NCBI RefSeq assembly: GCF_029504575.1
Contig: NZ_JAQFII010000001.1
Span: forward strand, 2,826,501-2,890,500
Direction: 5' to 3'
Length of the DNA stretch: 64,000 nucleotides
From: Streptomyces sp. SPB162
Lineage (GTDB): Bacteria; Actinomycetota; Actinomycetes; Streptomycetales; Streptomycetaceae
Position 1 is the stretch's first letter. Each line of letters opens with the position of its first letter. Both the position numbers and the translations under genes were made by a program. The notes beneath the pieces were generated by a model, which was not told the origin of the DNA, did not search any database, and saw only the letters and a program-made list of their open reading frames with translations. This document shows positions 41,672 to 50,163 of this stretch, one piece after another.

Positions 41672-44308
41672 ATGTGGGACTGGCTGGTCGACGCCTACCG
41701 GTCGCGGATCGTCGACAACGGCCGCGAACCGCTCTTCCTGCTGCTCGTCGGGTTGCTCGGATCCTTCCTCTTCATCCGCTTCAGCGTGCGGATGATCCGA
41801 CGCGGCGTGAGCTGGTGGCCGGGGAACGTCAACCCGGGCGGCCTGCACATCCACCACGTCGTCTTCGGCCAGGCCATGATGCTCATCGGCGGCATCGGCT
41901 CCTTCGCGGTGCGCGGCGGTGTCGTCGCGCACAACCTGCTGGCGGTCCTGTTCGGCATCGGCTGCGGGCTGGTGCTCGACGAGTTCGCCCTGGTCCTGCA
42001 CCTGGAGGACGTCTACTGGAGCGAGCAGGGCCGCAAGTCCGTCGACGCGGTGATCCTCGCCGTCGCGGTGATCGGTCTGCTGCTCATCGGCGAGGCCCCG
42101 CTGGGCGGCTTCGTGGGCGGGGTCAGCGGCGAGCAGATCGGGGTCGCGGCGGTCCTCCTCGGCTTCGTGGTCATCTGCCTGATCAAGGGCAAGGTGTGGA
42201 CGGGGCTGATCGGCGTGATGATGCCGCCGGTCGCGATCATCGGGGCGCTGCGGCTGGCCCGCCCGGCCAGCCCCTGGTCGCGTTGGCGCTATCACTCCCG
42301 GCCCCGGCGGCTGGCCCGCTCCGAGCGCCGCGAGGACCGCGTGCACCGGCGGCTGGTGGCGTTCAAGACCACCCTGATGGACGCGGTGGCGGGCGCCCCG
42401 CATCTGAAGGCGAAGTCCGAGGGCGCCGCCGCGCCACCGCGCCCGACCGTCGTCGACATCCCGCCCTCGCGGATCGAGGTGTGGCTGCGGCCGCTGCAGG
42501 AGCCCGGCGCGGCCGTCGCCGTCTGGTACCTGCGGGCCGCCAGCGTCCTGGACGTCCTCACCGGGCTGATCGCGCCCTTCCGCGAACGGGTGCACCAGGC
42601 CACCAACGGGGAGTACTTCACCGCCTTCCTGCTGAGCCCGGGATTCACCGGCGCCGCCCTGGCCTTCCTGCTCGCGGTGACACTGCGCCGCCGCAAGCGC
42701 GCGGCCTGGATCGTGGCCGTGACGCTGGTCTGGGGGTACCTGGCGGTGTGCTTCCTGGCGGTGGACGTGCTCCCCGAGGCGCGCTCGCACCCCTTCAACT
42801 GGATCTCCGGCGGCCTCACCCTGCTGCTGGCGCTCTCCCTGCTGGTGTCACGGCGGGCGTTCAACGTGCGCGGTGAGCGCGGCAACGTCGCCCTCGGGCT
42901 GGTGTCGCTGCTGGTCGGCAGCGTCGTCGCGGTGGGCCTCGGCACCGTCCTCGTGCACGCCACGGACGCCGCGCCGCCCGCGAGCTGGCGCGCCTGCCTG
43001 CACTACGCGGTGCTGCGCGTGCTCACCGTCTCCAGCCTGTTCGACCTGCCCGAGATCACCGTGCCCGGCTGGACCGACCTCGCCGTCAACCTGCTGAGCG
43101 TCGCGCTGATACTGATGGTGCTGCTCGCCTTCTTCCGCTCCCCGCGCGGCCGCGCCCGGCTCGAACCATCGGACGAGCGGCGGCTGCGCGAACTGCTCGC
43201 CGAGCACGGGGAGCACGATCCGATCGGGTACTTCGCACTGCGCCGCGACAAGTCGGTGAGCTGGTCGCCCGACGGCCGGGCCGCCGTGCTCTACCGGGTG
43301 GTGAACGGGGTCGCGCTGGCCTCGGGCGATCCGATCGGCGACCGCGAGCGGTGGCCGGCGGCGATCGACGGCTGGCTGGCCGACGCCCGCCGGCACGCCT
43401 GGATCCCGGCCGCCACCGGGACCGGCGGGGGCGCCGCCGCCGTCTACGAACAGGCCGGGCTGAAGTCCCTGGACTTCGGCGACGAGGCGGTGGTCGACGT
43501 CGCCGCGTTCGCCGGAACGTACCTGGGCACGCCGCAGGAGGGCGCGGACGGCGCCGAGGCGCTGCGTCCGCTGCGCGAGGCCCACGGGCTGATCCGGGAC
43601 GCCGGCTACACCGCCGTCGTACGCCGCCACCGCGACATCCCCCGCGGCGAGATGGCCGGCCTGACCCATCTCGCCGACGCCTGGCGGCGGCACCCGGGCG
43701 AACGCGGCTTCTCGGTGGCGCTGGGCCGGCTGGGCGACCCCGCGGACGGCGCCTGCGTGATGGTGGAGTGCCGCGACCGGCAGGGGCGCGTGTCGGCGCT
43801 GCTGAGCTTCGTGCCGTGGGGTCGGCGCGGCCTCTGCCTCGACCTGATGCGCCGCGACCGCGAGTCCGGCAGGGCGCTCATCGACTACCTGATCACCGAA
43901 CTGCTGCTGCTGGCGCGGGCGGACGCCGAGCCGGTGCGGGGCGTCGAGCGGGTGTCCCTCAACTTCGCCGTCTTCCGCTCGGTCTTCGAGGAGGACGGCA
44001 AGGCCGGCGCGGGTCCACTGCTGCGGCTGCGGCGCAAGGTCCTGCGGCTGCTCTCCCGCCGCTGGCACCTGGAGGCCCGCTACCGCGCCTACGCCGCCTA
44101 CCTGCCGCAGTGGCGCCCGCGCCACCTGCTGTACGAGCGATCGGCCGAGCTGCCGCGCATCGCCGCCGCCACCGCCATGGCCGAAGGCTTCCTGACGGCG
44201 CCGCGCCTGCCGAGGCTGGGCGGAGCACCGGAGCCCGACGTCGCCGGGCCGCCCGACCGTCCCGCGGACGGTCCCGCCGCGGACGGCTCCGCGCCCGGAC
44301 CGCGCTGA
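41672..44308 (+). CDS. Lysyl-phosphatidylglycerol synthase-like protein with an unusual N-terminal membrane domain
   Basis: An 878-aa membrane protein. The first 220 or so residues form a separate membrane domain with a notable HIHH motif (GGLHIHHVVFGQAMM). A cytoplasmic stretch of about 100 residues follows, then a second set of helices. The C-terminal DUF2156 domain (from about residue 500: GYFALRRDKSVSWSPDG, FSVALGRLGDPADG, LNFAVFRSVFEEDG) is that of MprF/LysX aminoacyl-tRNA:phosphatidylglycerol transferases. It would add lysine, or another amino acid, to PG. ATG 41672 lies four bases after the sortase stop, with GAGGTGA upstream. It is paralogous to the N-terminal part of LysX downstream. 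Confidence 0.82.
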   Translation: MWDWLVDAYRSRIVDNGREPLFLLLVGLLGSFLFIRFSVRMIRRGVSWWPGNVNPGGLHIHHVVFGQAMMLIGGIGSFAVRGGVVAHNLLAVLFGIGCGLVLDEFALVLHLEDVYWSEQGRKSVDAVILAVAVIGLLLIGEAPLGGFVGGVSGEQIGVAAVLLGFVVICLIKGKVWTGLIGVMMPPVAIIGALRLARPASPWSRWRYHSRPRRLARSERREDRVHRRLVAFKTTLMDAVAGAPHLKAKSEGAAAPPRPTVVDIPPSRIEVWLRPLQEPGAAVAVWYLRAASVLDVLTGLIAPFRERVHQATNGEYFTAFLLSPGFTGAALAFLLAVTLRRRKRAAWIVAVTLVWGYLAVCFLAVDVLPEARSHPFNWISGGLTLLLALSLLVSRRAFNVRGERGNVALGLVSLLVGSVVAVGLGTVLVHATDAAPPASWRACLHYAVLRVLTVSSLFDLPEITVPGWTDLAVNLLSVALILMVLLAFFRSPRGRARLEPSDERRLRELLAEHGEHDPIGYFALRRDKSVSWSPDGRAAVLYRVVNGVALASGDPIGDRERWPAAIDGWLADARRHAWIPAATGTGGGAAAVYEQAGLKSLDFGDEAVVDVAAFAGTYLGTPQEGADGAEALRPLREAHGLIRDAGYTAVVRRHRDIPRGEMAGLTHLADAWRRHPGERGFSVALGRLGDPADGACVMVECRDRQGRVSALLSFVPWGRRGLCLDLMRRDRESGRALIDYLITELLLLARADAEPVRGVERVSLNFAVFRSVFEEDGKAGAGPLLRLRRKVLRLLSRRWHLEARYRAYAAYLPQWRPRHLLYERSAELPRIAAATAMAEGFLTAPRLPRLGGAPEPDVAGPPDRPADGPAADGSAPGPR

Positions 44309-44558
44309 GGCGGGCCGGGCGCCCGGCCGGCGGACCCGACCCCGTTCACCCGACCGGCGGTGGCGCCGGCATCCGGTCCTGACGGTCCGAGCACCCCCCT
44401 GACCAGCGCGGACCGGCCCGTCCGCTGGCCCGTTCGGCGTAACCCCGGCCGGACGGCCGACAGGCACCGGGCCCGGCATCCGGATGTCCTCGGGGGGAGG
44501 GCGGGTTCCTGTCCGCCCGACGGAACACTGTCCGTGACCCCGCCCTGGGAGACACCCG

Positions 44559-45221
44559 ATGCGCTCACAGCACCTCTTTGCCGGCTCCGCCCTCGCCGCG
44601 GTCATCGCGCTGACCGCGATGGGACCCGCGTCCGCCGCGCCACCCGAGCCCGTCGTCCCCGTCGAGTCCGCGGAGCCCTCGACGCCCGCCGAGCTGCTGC
44701 AGCCCACCACGCCCGCCGACCTCCTGGAGCCCACCGGGCCCGCCGAGCTGTCCTCACCCACCGTGCCCCTCAAGCCGGTGGTGCCCACGAACCCCGTCAT
44801 CGTCCAGCCGAACCCGGTGGCCCCGGGCGGCCAGTTCTCCGTGTTCGACGGCGGCAACTGCACCGGCACGTCCGGCACCGCCACGTTCCGGTCGAAGACG
44901 GGCGGCTCCGCCATCCCCCCGGTCACCCTCTCCACGCTCGACAATCAGGTCGGCGGCGTCGGCACGATCCCGGAGGGCACCGAGCCGGGCGAGTACGAGG
45001 TCTCGGTGACCTGCCAGAGCGGCTCCGCCCACAAGGAGGGCCCGTTCACCGGCACCCTCACCGTCTCGTCCCGCACCCCCAGGGGCGGCGTGCAGACCGG
45101 CCTCGGCGGCGGCATCGGCATGAACCCCGCCGAGACCGCGCTGGGCGCCGCACTCGTCGCCGCAGCCCTGGCAGGGACGGTCGTCCTGCGCCGCCGCCGG
45201 TCCCGGGGCGACGACGACTGA
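44559..45221 (+). CDS. Secreted surface protein with C-terminal anchor, probable sortase substrate
   Basis: A 220-aa protein. A signal peptide (LFAGSALAAVIALTAMGPASA) is followed by a repetitive Pro/Glu/Thr segment (STPAELLQPTTPADLLEP) and a beta-rich domain with two Cys (GGNCTGTSG, VTCQSG) likely forming a disulfide. The end has TPRGGVQTGLGGG, a hydrophobic helix and RRRRSRGDDD. This GGVQ(T/A)G-helix-basic tail arrangement accompanies class F sortases in streptomycetes (from memory). ATG 44559 has GGGAGA upstream. The 250 bp before it contain no gene that I can see. Confidence 0.8.
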   Translation: MRSQHLFAGSALAAVIALTAMGPASAAPPEPVVPVESAEPSTPAELLQPTTPADLLEPTGPAELSSPTVPLKPVVPTNPVIVQPNPVAPGGQFSVFDGGNCTGTSGTATFRSKTGGSAIPPVTLSTLDNQVGGVGTIPEGTEPGEYEVSVTCQSGSAHKEGPFTGTLTVSSRTPRGGVQTGLGGGIGMNPAETALGAALVAAALAGTVVLRRRRSRGDDD

Positions 45222-45292
45222 GGCACCCTCACCAGCGGGCGGAAGCGGCGGTGTCCGGTTGCGGAAACCCCGGAGTCGGCCAGCATGGTCGT

Positions 45293-48200
45293 ATGGAGGA
45301 ACCCCGCTGGAAACGCTCGGTGCCGGAGTGGTTCGGGGAGTTCTTCGCCGTCCTCGCCGTCTTCTGCGCCGTCCTCGCCGTCATCGGCCCCCTGCACCGC
45401 CTGCTGCGACCCGTGCTCCGCTGGATCGAGATCCTGACGGTGCCGGCGTCCGCGAACCTCGCCTACGCGGCGTTCCTGATACTGCTGGCCGGAGCGCTGG
45501 CGGCCCGCAAGCGGGTCGCGTACTGGATCGTCGTGGTGTTCCTCGGGCTGACGGTCCTGGCGAACGTGCTGCTGATCTTCTTCTCGGAGTGGAGCGCCAT
45601 CCCCGCGCTGGCGATCACCGGTACGGCGCTCGCCGTACTGGTGATCGCGCGCGGCGAATTCTCCGCTCGGGTGCGCAAGGGCGCGTTCTGGCGGGCGTTG
45701 CTGGTGCTGCTGGTGGGCCTCGTGATCGGCGTCCTGGCCGGCTGGGCGCTGCTGTCGGTGTTCCCCGGCACGCTGGTCGGGAAGGACCGGCTGCGGTGGG
45801 CGGTCAACCGGGTGGTCGGCGGGGTCAACGACCTGCCCGAAGGCATCGGCCATCCCCCCTTCTGGACCAACTTCTGGCTCGGTCTGTTCGGCGCGCTCGC
45901 GCTGCTCGCCGGCGCCGCCGCGCTGTTCCGCTCGCAGAAGGTCGAAGCGGCGCTGCACGGCGACGACGAGCCGCGGATCCGCGCCCTGCTGGCGAAGTAC
46001 GGGGAGCAGGACTCGCTCGGCTACTTCGCCACCCGGCGCGACAAGTCGGTGGTGTTCTCGCCCAGCGGCAAGGCCGCCGTCACCTTCCGCGTCGAGGTGG
46101 GCGTCTGCCTGGCCAGTGGTGATCCGCTGGGCGACACCGAGGCGTGGGGGCCCGCCATCGAGGCGTGGCTGGAGCACGCGGCACGGTACGGGTGGGTGCC
46201 GGCCGTGATGGGCGCGGGTGAGGAGGGCGCGAAGGCGTACTCCCGGGCCGGGCTCGGTGCCCTGGAACTCGGCGACGAGGCAGTGCTGGAGGTCGGCGAC
46301 TTCGATCTGGGCGGGCGCGAGATGCGCGGCACCCGGCAGGCCGTCAACCGGGTGCGGCGCACCGGTGCGACGAGCCGGATCCGCCGCCACCGCGAGCTGT
46401 CGGCCGAGGAGCTGCGTGAGGTGGTGGCACGGGCCGACACCTGGCGCGGCACCGACACCGAACGCGGCTTCTCGATGGCGCTGGGGCGGCTCGGCGATCC
46501 GGCGGACGGCGAATGCCTGCTGGTGGAGGCGCTGGACGACGCGGGACAGGTCATCGCGCTGCTGTCGTTCGCGCCCTGGGGCCGGGCCGGAGTCTCGCTG
46601 GACGTGATGCGGCGGGATCCGGCCGCGCCCAACGGGATCATGGAGTTCATGGTGACGGAGCTGGCCGCGCAGGCGCCCCGGCTCGGCATCCGGCAGATCT
46701 CGCTGAACTTCGCGGTCTTCCGCTCGGTCTTCGAGGAGGGCGCCAGGATCGGTGCCGGGCCGGTGCTGCGGCTGTGGCGGCGCCTGCTGCTCTTCTTCTC
46801 CCGGTGGTGGCAGCTGGAGGCCCTCTACCGGTCCAACGTGAAGTACCAGCCGCAGTGGTATCCGCGCTTCCTCTGCTACTCCGAGGCGAAGGACCTGGCC
46901 CGTATCGGCCTGGCCTCCGGTATCGCGGAGGGCTTCGTGGAGATGCCGCGGTTGTGCTTCTGGCGGGACCGGGGCGCGGAGGCGCCGGCCGCGGTGCCGT
47001 CGTTCGTCCCGCTGGAGGAGGCCGTGGCGGCGGCCGCGGACCTGTCGGCGGCCGGGCCGAGCCGGTCGGCCGACTCCGGACGCCCGGAGCAGGTGCGGGT
47101 CAGGATGCGGAAGCTGGAACGGCTGCGGGACGCGGAGAGCGACCCGTACCCGCCCGGCGTCGAGCCCACGCACAGCCTGGCCGCGGCGGCGGTCGCGCCC
47201 GCCGGTACCCCGGTGCGGCTGGCGGGGCGGGTGCTGCGGCTGCGCGACCACGGCGGCGTGCTGTTCGTGACGCTGCGGGACTGGTCGGGCGATCTGCAGG
47301 TCCTGCTGGACCGGGACCGTTTCACCGCCGCGGGCCTGCGCTCGTTCGGCTCCGACGTCGATCTGGGCGACCTGCTGGGCTTCGAGGCAGTGATGGGCGT
47401 GAGCCGGGCCGGCGAGGTGACCGCCGACGCGTCCACCTGGTGGCTGAACGCCAAGTGCCTGCACCCGCTGCCCGACAAGCGGCGCGGCCTGACCGACCCG
47501 GAGGCCCGGGTGCGGCAGCGCTATCTCGACCTGGTGGTCAGGCCCGACGCCCGCGAGGTGCTGCGGGCCCGCAGCGCCGCGGTGCACTCGGTGCGCGAGT
47601 CGCTGGTGGAGCGCGGGTACCTGGAGGTCGAGACGCCGATGCTGCAGCCGGTGCACGGCGGCGCCAACGCGCGTCCCTTCACCACCCACATCAACGCCTA
47701 CGACCTGAACCTGTACCTGCGCATCGCCCCGGAGCTGTACCTCAAGCGGCTCTGCGTCGGCGGCGTGGAGAAGGTCTTCGAACTCGGCCGCACCTTCCGC
47801 AACGAGGGCGTGTCGTACAAGCACAACCCCGAGTTCACGATGTTGGAGGCATACCAGGCCTACGCCGACTACGACACGATGCTGGACCTGACCCGCGATC
47901 TGATCCAGCGGGCCGCGACCGCAGCCAACGGCTCGCAGACCGCCCGCCGGGACGGCGGCGAGGTCGACCTGTCCGGGCTGTGGCCGGTACGGACCGTCAA
48001 CGACGCGATCTCACAGGCGCTCGGCGAGGAGGTCACCGCCGACACCCCGCCCGAGGTGCTGCGGCGGCTCTGCGACAGCGCGGGCGTGCCGCACGCCCCC
48101 GGCGACGGGCGCGGCGACATCGTGCTGGAGATGTACGAGCGGCTGGTCGAGGAGCGCACCACCGCTCCGACCTTCTACAAGGACTTTCCGCTGGACGTCT

Positions 48201-48520
48201 CCCCGCTCACCCGGCAGCACCGCGGTGACCCGCGGCTCGCGGAGCGCTGGGACCTGGTCGCGTACGGCACCGAACTGGGCACCGCCTACACGGAGCTGAC
48301 CGACCCGGTCGAGCAGCGCCGCCGGCTCACCGAGCAGTCGCTGCTGGCGGCAGGCGGCGACGCCGAGGCGATGGAACTGGACGAGGACTTCCTGACCGCC
48401 CTGGAGTACGCGATGCCGCCGACGGGCGGGCTGGGCATCGGCGTCGACCGCTTGGTGATGTTCCTTACCGGCCGCTCCATCCGCGAGACCCTGCCGTTCC
48501 CCCTGGTCCGTCGGCGCTGA
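45293..48520 (+). CDS. lysX: LysX: lysyl-phosphatidylglycerol synthase fused to lysyl-tRNA synthetase
   Basis: A 1075-aa fusion. About six membrane helices (residues 15-215) are followed by a DUF2156 transferase domain (GYFATRRDKSVVFSPSG, LNFAVFRSVFEEG). From about residue 610 comes a LysRS with an OB-fold (LAGRVLRLRDHGGVLF) and a class II core: motif 2 TFRNEGVSYKHNPEFTMLE and motif 3 GLGIGVDRLVMFLTG. It charges tRNA-Lys and transfers Lys to phosphatidylglycerol, lowering the negative surface charge; LysX of mycobacteria gives resistance to cationic peptides. ATG 45293 has no strong site upstream. tRNA-Lys copy 1 lies 4.5 kb upstream. A terminator follows. Confidence 0.94.
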   Translation: MEEPRWKRSVPEWFGEFFAVLAVFCAVLAVIGPLHRLLRPVLRWIEILTVPASANLAYAAFLILLAGALAARKRVAYWIVVVFLGLTVLANVLLIFFSEWSAIPALAITGTALAVLVIARGEFSARVRKGAFWRALLVLLVGLVIGVLAGWALLSVFPGTLVGKDRLRWAVNRVVGGVNDLPEGIGHPPFWTNFWLGLFGALALLAGAAALFRSQKVEAALHGDDEPRIRALLAKYGEQDSLGYFATRRDKSVVFSPSGKAAVTFRVEVGVCLASGDPLGDTEAWGPAIEAWLEHAARYGWVPAVMGAGEEGAKAYSRAGLGALELGDEAVLEVGDFDLGGREMRGTRQAVNRVRRTGATSRIRRHRELSAEELREVVARADTWRGTDTERGFSMALGRLGDPADGECLLVEALDDAGQVIALLSFAPWGRAGVSLDVMRRDPAAPNGIMEFMVTELAAQAPRLGIRQISLNFAVFRSVFEEGARIGAGPVLRLWRRLLLFFSRWWQLEALYRSNVKYQPQWYPRFLCYSEAKDLARIGLASGIAEGFVEMPRLCFWRDRGAEAPAAVPSFVPLEEAVAAAADLSAAGPSRSADSGRPEQVRVRMRKLERLRDAESDPYPPGVEPTHSLAAAAVAPAGTPVRLAGRVLRLRDHGGVLFVTLRDWSGDLQVLLDRDRFTAAGLRSFGSDVDLGDLLGFEAVMGVSRAGEVTADASTWWLNAKCLHPLPDKRRGLTDPEARVRQRYLDLVVRPDAREVLRARSAAVHSVRESLVERGYLEVETPMLQPVHGGANARPFTTHINAYDLNLYLRIAPELYLKRLCVGGVEKVFELGRTFRNEGVSYKHNPEFTMLEAYQAYADYDTMLDLTRDLIQRAATAANGSQTARRDGGEVDLSGLWPVRTVNDAISQALGEEVTADTPPEVLRRLCDSAGVPHAPGDGRGDIVLEMYERLVEERTTAPTFYKDFPLDVSPLTRQHRGDPRLAERWDLVAYGTELGTAYTELTDPVEQRRRLTEQSLLAAGGDAEAMELDEDFLTALEYAMPPTGGLGIGVDRLVMFLTGRSIRETLPFPLVRRR

Positions 48521-48629
48521 TCTGCGGATATACCCGTCGAAGCGGGACACGGGACCGCCTGATTTTGACCGAACGGACGAGGGCGCCCGCCGCGGGCTGC
48601 GCTTACGGTGGAGCGACGGAACGTAGGAA

Positions 48630-48656
48630 AGGGCCGGTCCGGTGCGGACCGGCCCT
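48630..48656 (+). terminator. Terminator after lysX
   Basis: AGGGCCGGTCCG and CGGACCGGCCCT form a perfect 12-bp stem with a 3-base loop, 110 bases after the lysX stop and 35 bases before the next start, so it may also act in the leader of the deacetylase gene. Confidence 0.7.
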
Positions 48657-48690
48657 CTCAGGTCGCGAGCGCATCGATGGAGGTACAACC

Positions 48691-49576
48691 GTGGCGCCGA
48701 GCAGCGCGAGGAAATCCACCGCCACCGCTCTGGGGGTGACGCTCGCGGGAGCCGCCCTGGCGGCCTGCGGCGGCCAGCAGGGCACCCACTCGGCGCACGT
48801 CTCTCCTCCATCGCCCACCCCGTCCTCGGCCGCCATTCCCCACCAGACGCGGACGGGCACGCCGCCCGCCACATCCTCGCCGGCCCCGTCCACGCGGCCC
48901 GCCAAGCCGACGCCGCCCGCCTCGTCCTCGCCGACCGTGCCGTCCGACGACGCGCCCGGCGGACACCGCGTCAGCCGGGAGATACAGCACGGCCTGGAGG
49001 ACGGCGGCAAGGCCGTGGCCCTCACGTTCGACGACGGCCCCGACCCGCGCTGGACGCCGCAGATACTGGCCCTGCTCGCCCGGCACCACGCGAAGGCCAC
49101 CTTCTGCGAGATCGGCCCGAACGCCCAGGCCCACCCCGCCGTCGTGCGGCAGATCGCGGCGGCCGGCCACCGGCTGTGCGACCACTCCGTGCACCACGAC
49201 GAGCACCAGAGCTCCAAGTCCGCCGACTACAACCGGCACGAGATCCTGGACGCCCGCCAGGAGATCACCGACGCGGCGGGGGCCCGGCGCCGAGGTGCCC
49301 TACTACCGGGCGCCCGGCGGGGACTTCAAGCCGTGGATACGGGAGATAGCCGCCGGCCACGGGATGCGCCCGCTGGGCTGGACCTCGGACTCCGACGACT
49401 GGAAGCGGCCCGGGGCGGCGGCCATCGTGCACCACGTCAACGCCAACCTCGGGCCCGGCGCGATCGTGCTGATGCACGACGGCGGCGGCGACCGCTCCCA
49501 GACGGTGCAGGCGCTGTCCCAACTGCTGGACCAGCTCGACGCGCAGCACTACACGTACAGCTTCCCCGGCCGCTGA
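48691..49576 (+). pseudogene. Polysaccharide deacetylase lipoprotein gene with a +1 frameshift
   Basis: GTG 48691, with GGAGGT upstream, starts a lipoprotein (lipobox ALAAC, C26), a Pro/Ser-rich linker and a NodB deacetylase domain with TFDDGPDP and HSVHHDEH (metal-binding Asp, His, His). At about 49278-49282, a run of five G, the frame breaks. The remaining NodB motifs continue in another frame as VPYYRAPGGDF, GWTSDSDDW and IVLMHDGGG, ending at 49576. Removing one G restores a 294-aa protein. The activity would be N-deacetylation of cell-wall or chitin-type polymers. The intact reading on both sides suggests a sequence error rather than decay. Confidence 0.75.
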
Positions 49577-49668
49577 CCCTCCCGCGCCGCCGGCTTCCCC
49601 CGCCCCGGGCCCGGTGGCGGGGTAGCGTGCGAGAGGCTTTTCCCGCTCTCTCTTGGAGGCTTGTGACC

Positions 49669-50097
49669 ATGGCAACCACCCGCACCGCGACCACCCAGTG
49701 GAAGGGCGCCCTCCTCGACGGCTCCGGCACCGTCTCCCTCGACTCCTCCGGGGTCGGCAGCTACGAGGTCTCCTGGCCCTCGCGCGCGGAGGCGGCCAAC
49801 GGCAAGACCAGCCCCGAGGAACTCATCGCGGCCGCGCACTCGTCCTGCTACTCGATGGCGCTGTCGCACGGCCTCGCCGGCGCGGGCACCCCGCCGGAGT
49901 CCGTACAGACCCAGGCCGACGTGACGTTCCAGCCCGGCGAGGGCATCACCGGCATCGTGCTGTCCGTCAAGGCCCACGTACCCGGCATCACCGCCGAGGT
50001 GTTCGAGGCCGCGGCGCAGGACGCGAAGGCCAACTGCCCCGTCAGCAAGGCCCTGGCCGGGGTGAACATCACCCTGCGGGCCGAGCTCCTCGCCTGA
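49669..50097 (+). CDS. OsmC-family peroxiredoxin
   Basis: A 142-aa protein that reduces organic hydroperoxides. The two reactive cysteines are in AAHSSCYSMALSH and AKANCPVSKALAG. WKGALLDGSGTV and TSPEELIAAAH are family signatures. ATG 49669 is preceded by GGAGG at nine bases; GTG 49663 is too close to that site. The gene is separate from the deacetylase gene by 92 bases and convergent with the protease genes, with a hairpin in between. Confidence 0.9.
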   Translation: MATTRTATTQWKGALLDGSGTVSLDSSGVGSYEVSWPSRAEAANGKTSPEELIAAAHSSCYSMALSHGLAGAGTPPESVQTQADVTFQPGEGITGIVLSVKAHVPGITAEVFEAAAQDAKANCPVSKALAGVNITLRAELLA

Positions 50098-50119
50098 CGG
50101 TCCGCTTCGCCCCGGTGCG

Positions 50120-50145
50120 CCGGCTCTCCCCCTCCGGAGAGCCGG
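50120..50145. terminator. Bidirectional terminator between osmC-like and protease genes
   Basis: CCGGCTCTCC (50120-50129) pairs with GGAGAGCCGG (50136-50145) around a 6-base loop, in a convergent gap. Confidence 0.75.
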
Positions 50146-50163
50146 TGCGCCGTGGTCGCGGAT

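Noticed and set aside
44945..47824. Very long minus-strand frame opposite lysX
   Set aside because: Long antisense frames are an expected by-product of high third-position GC. The product is Arg/Gln/His-rich with no domain, while the plus strand encodes complete LysX.
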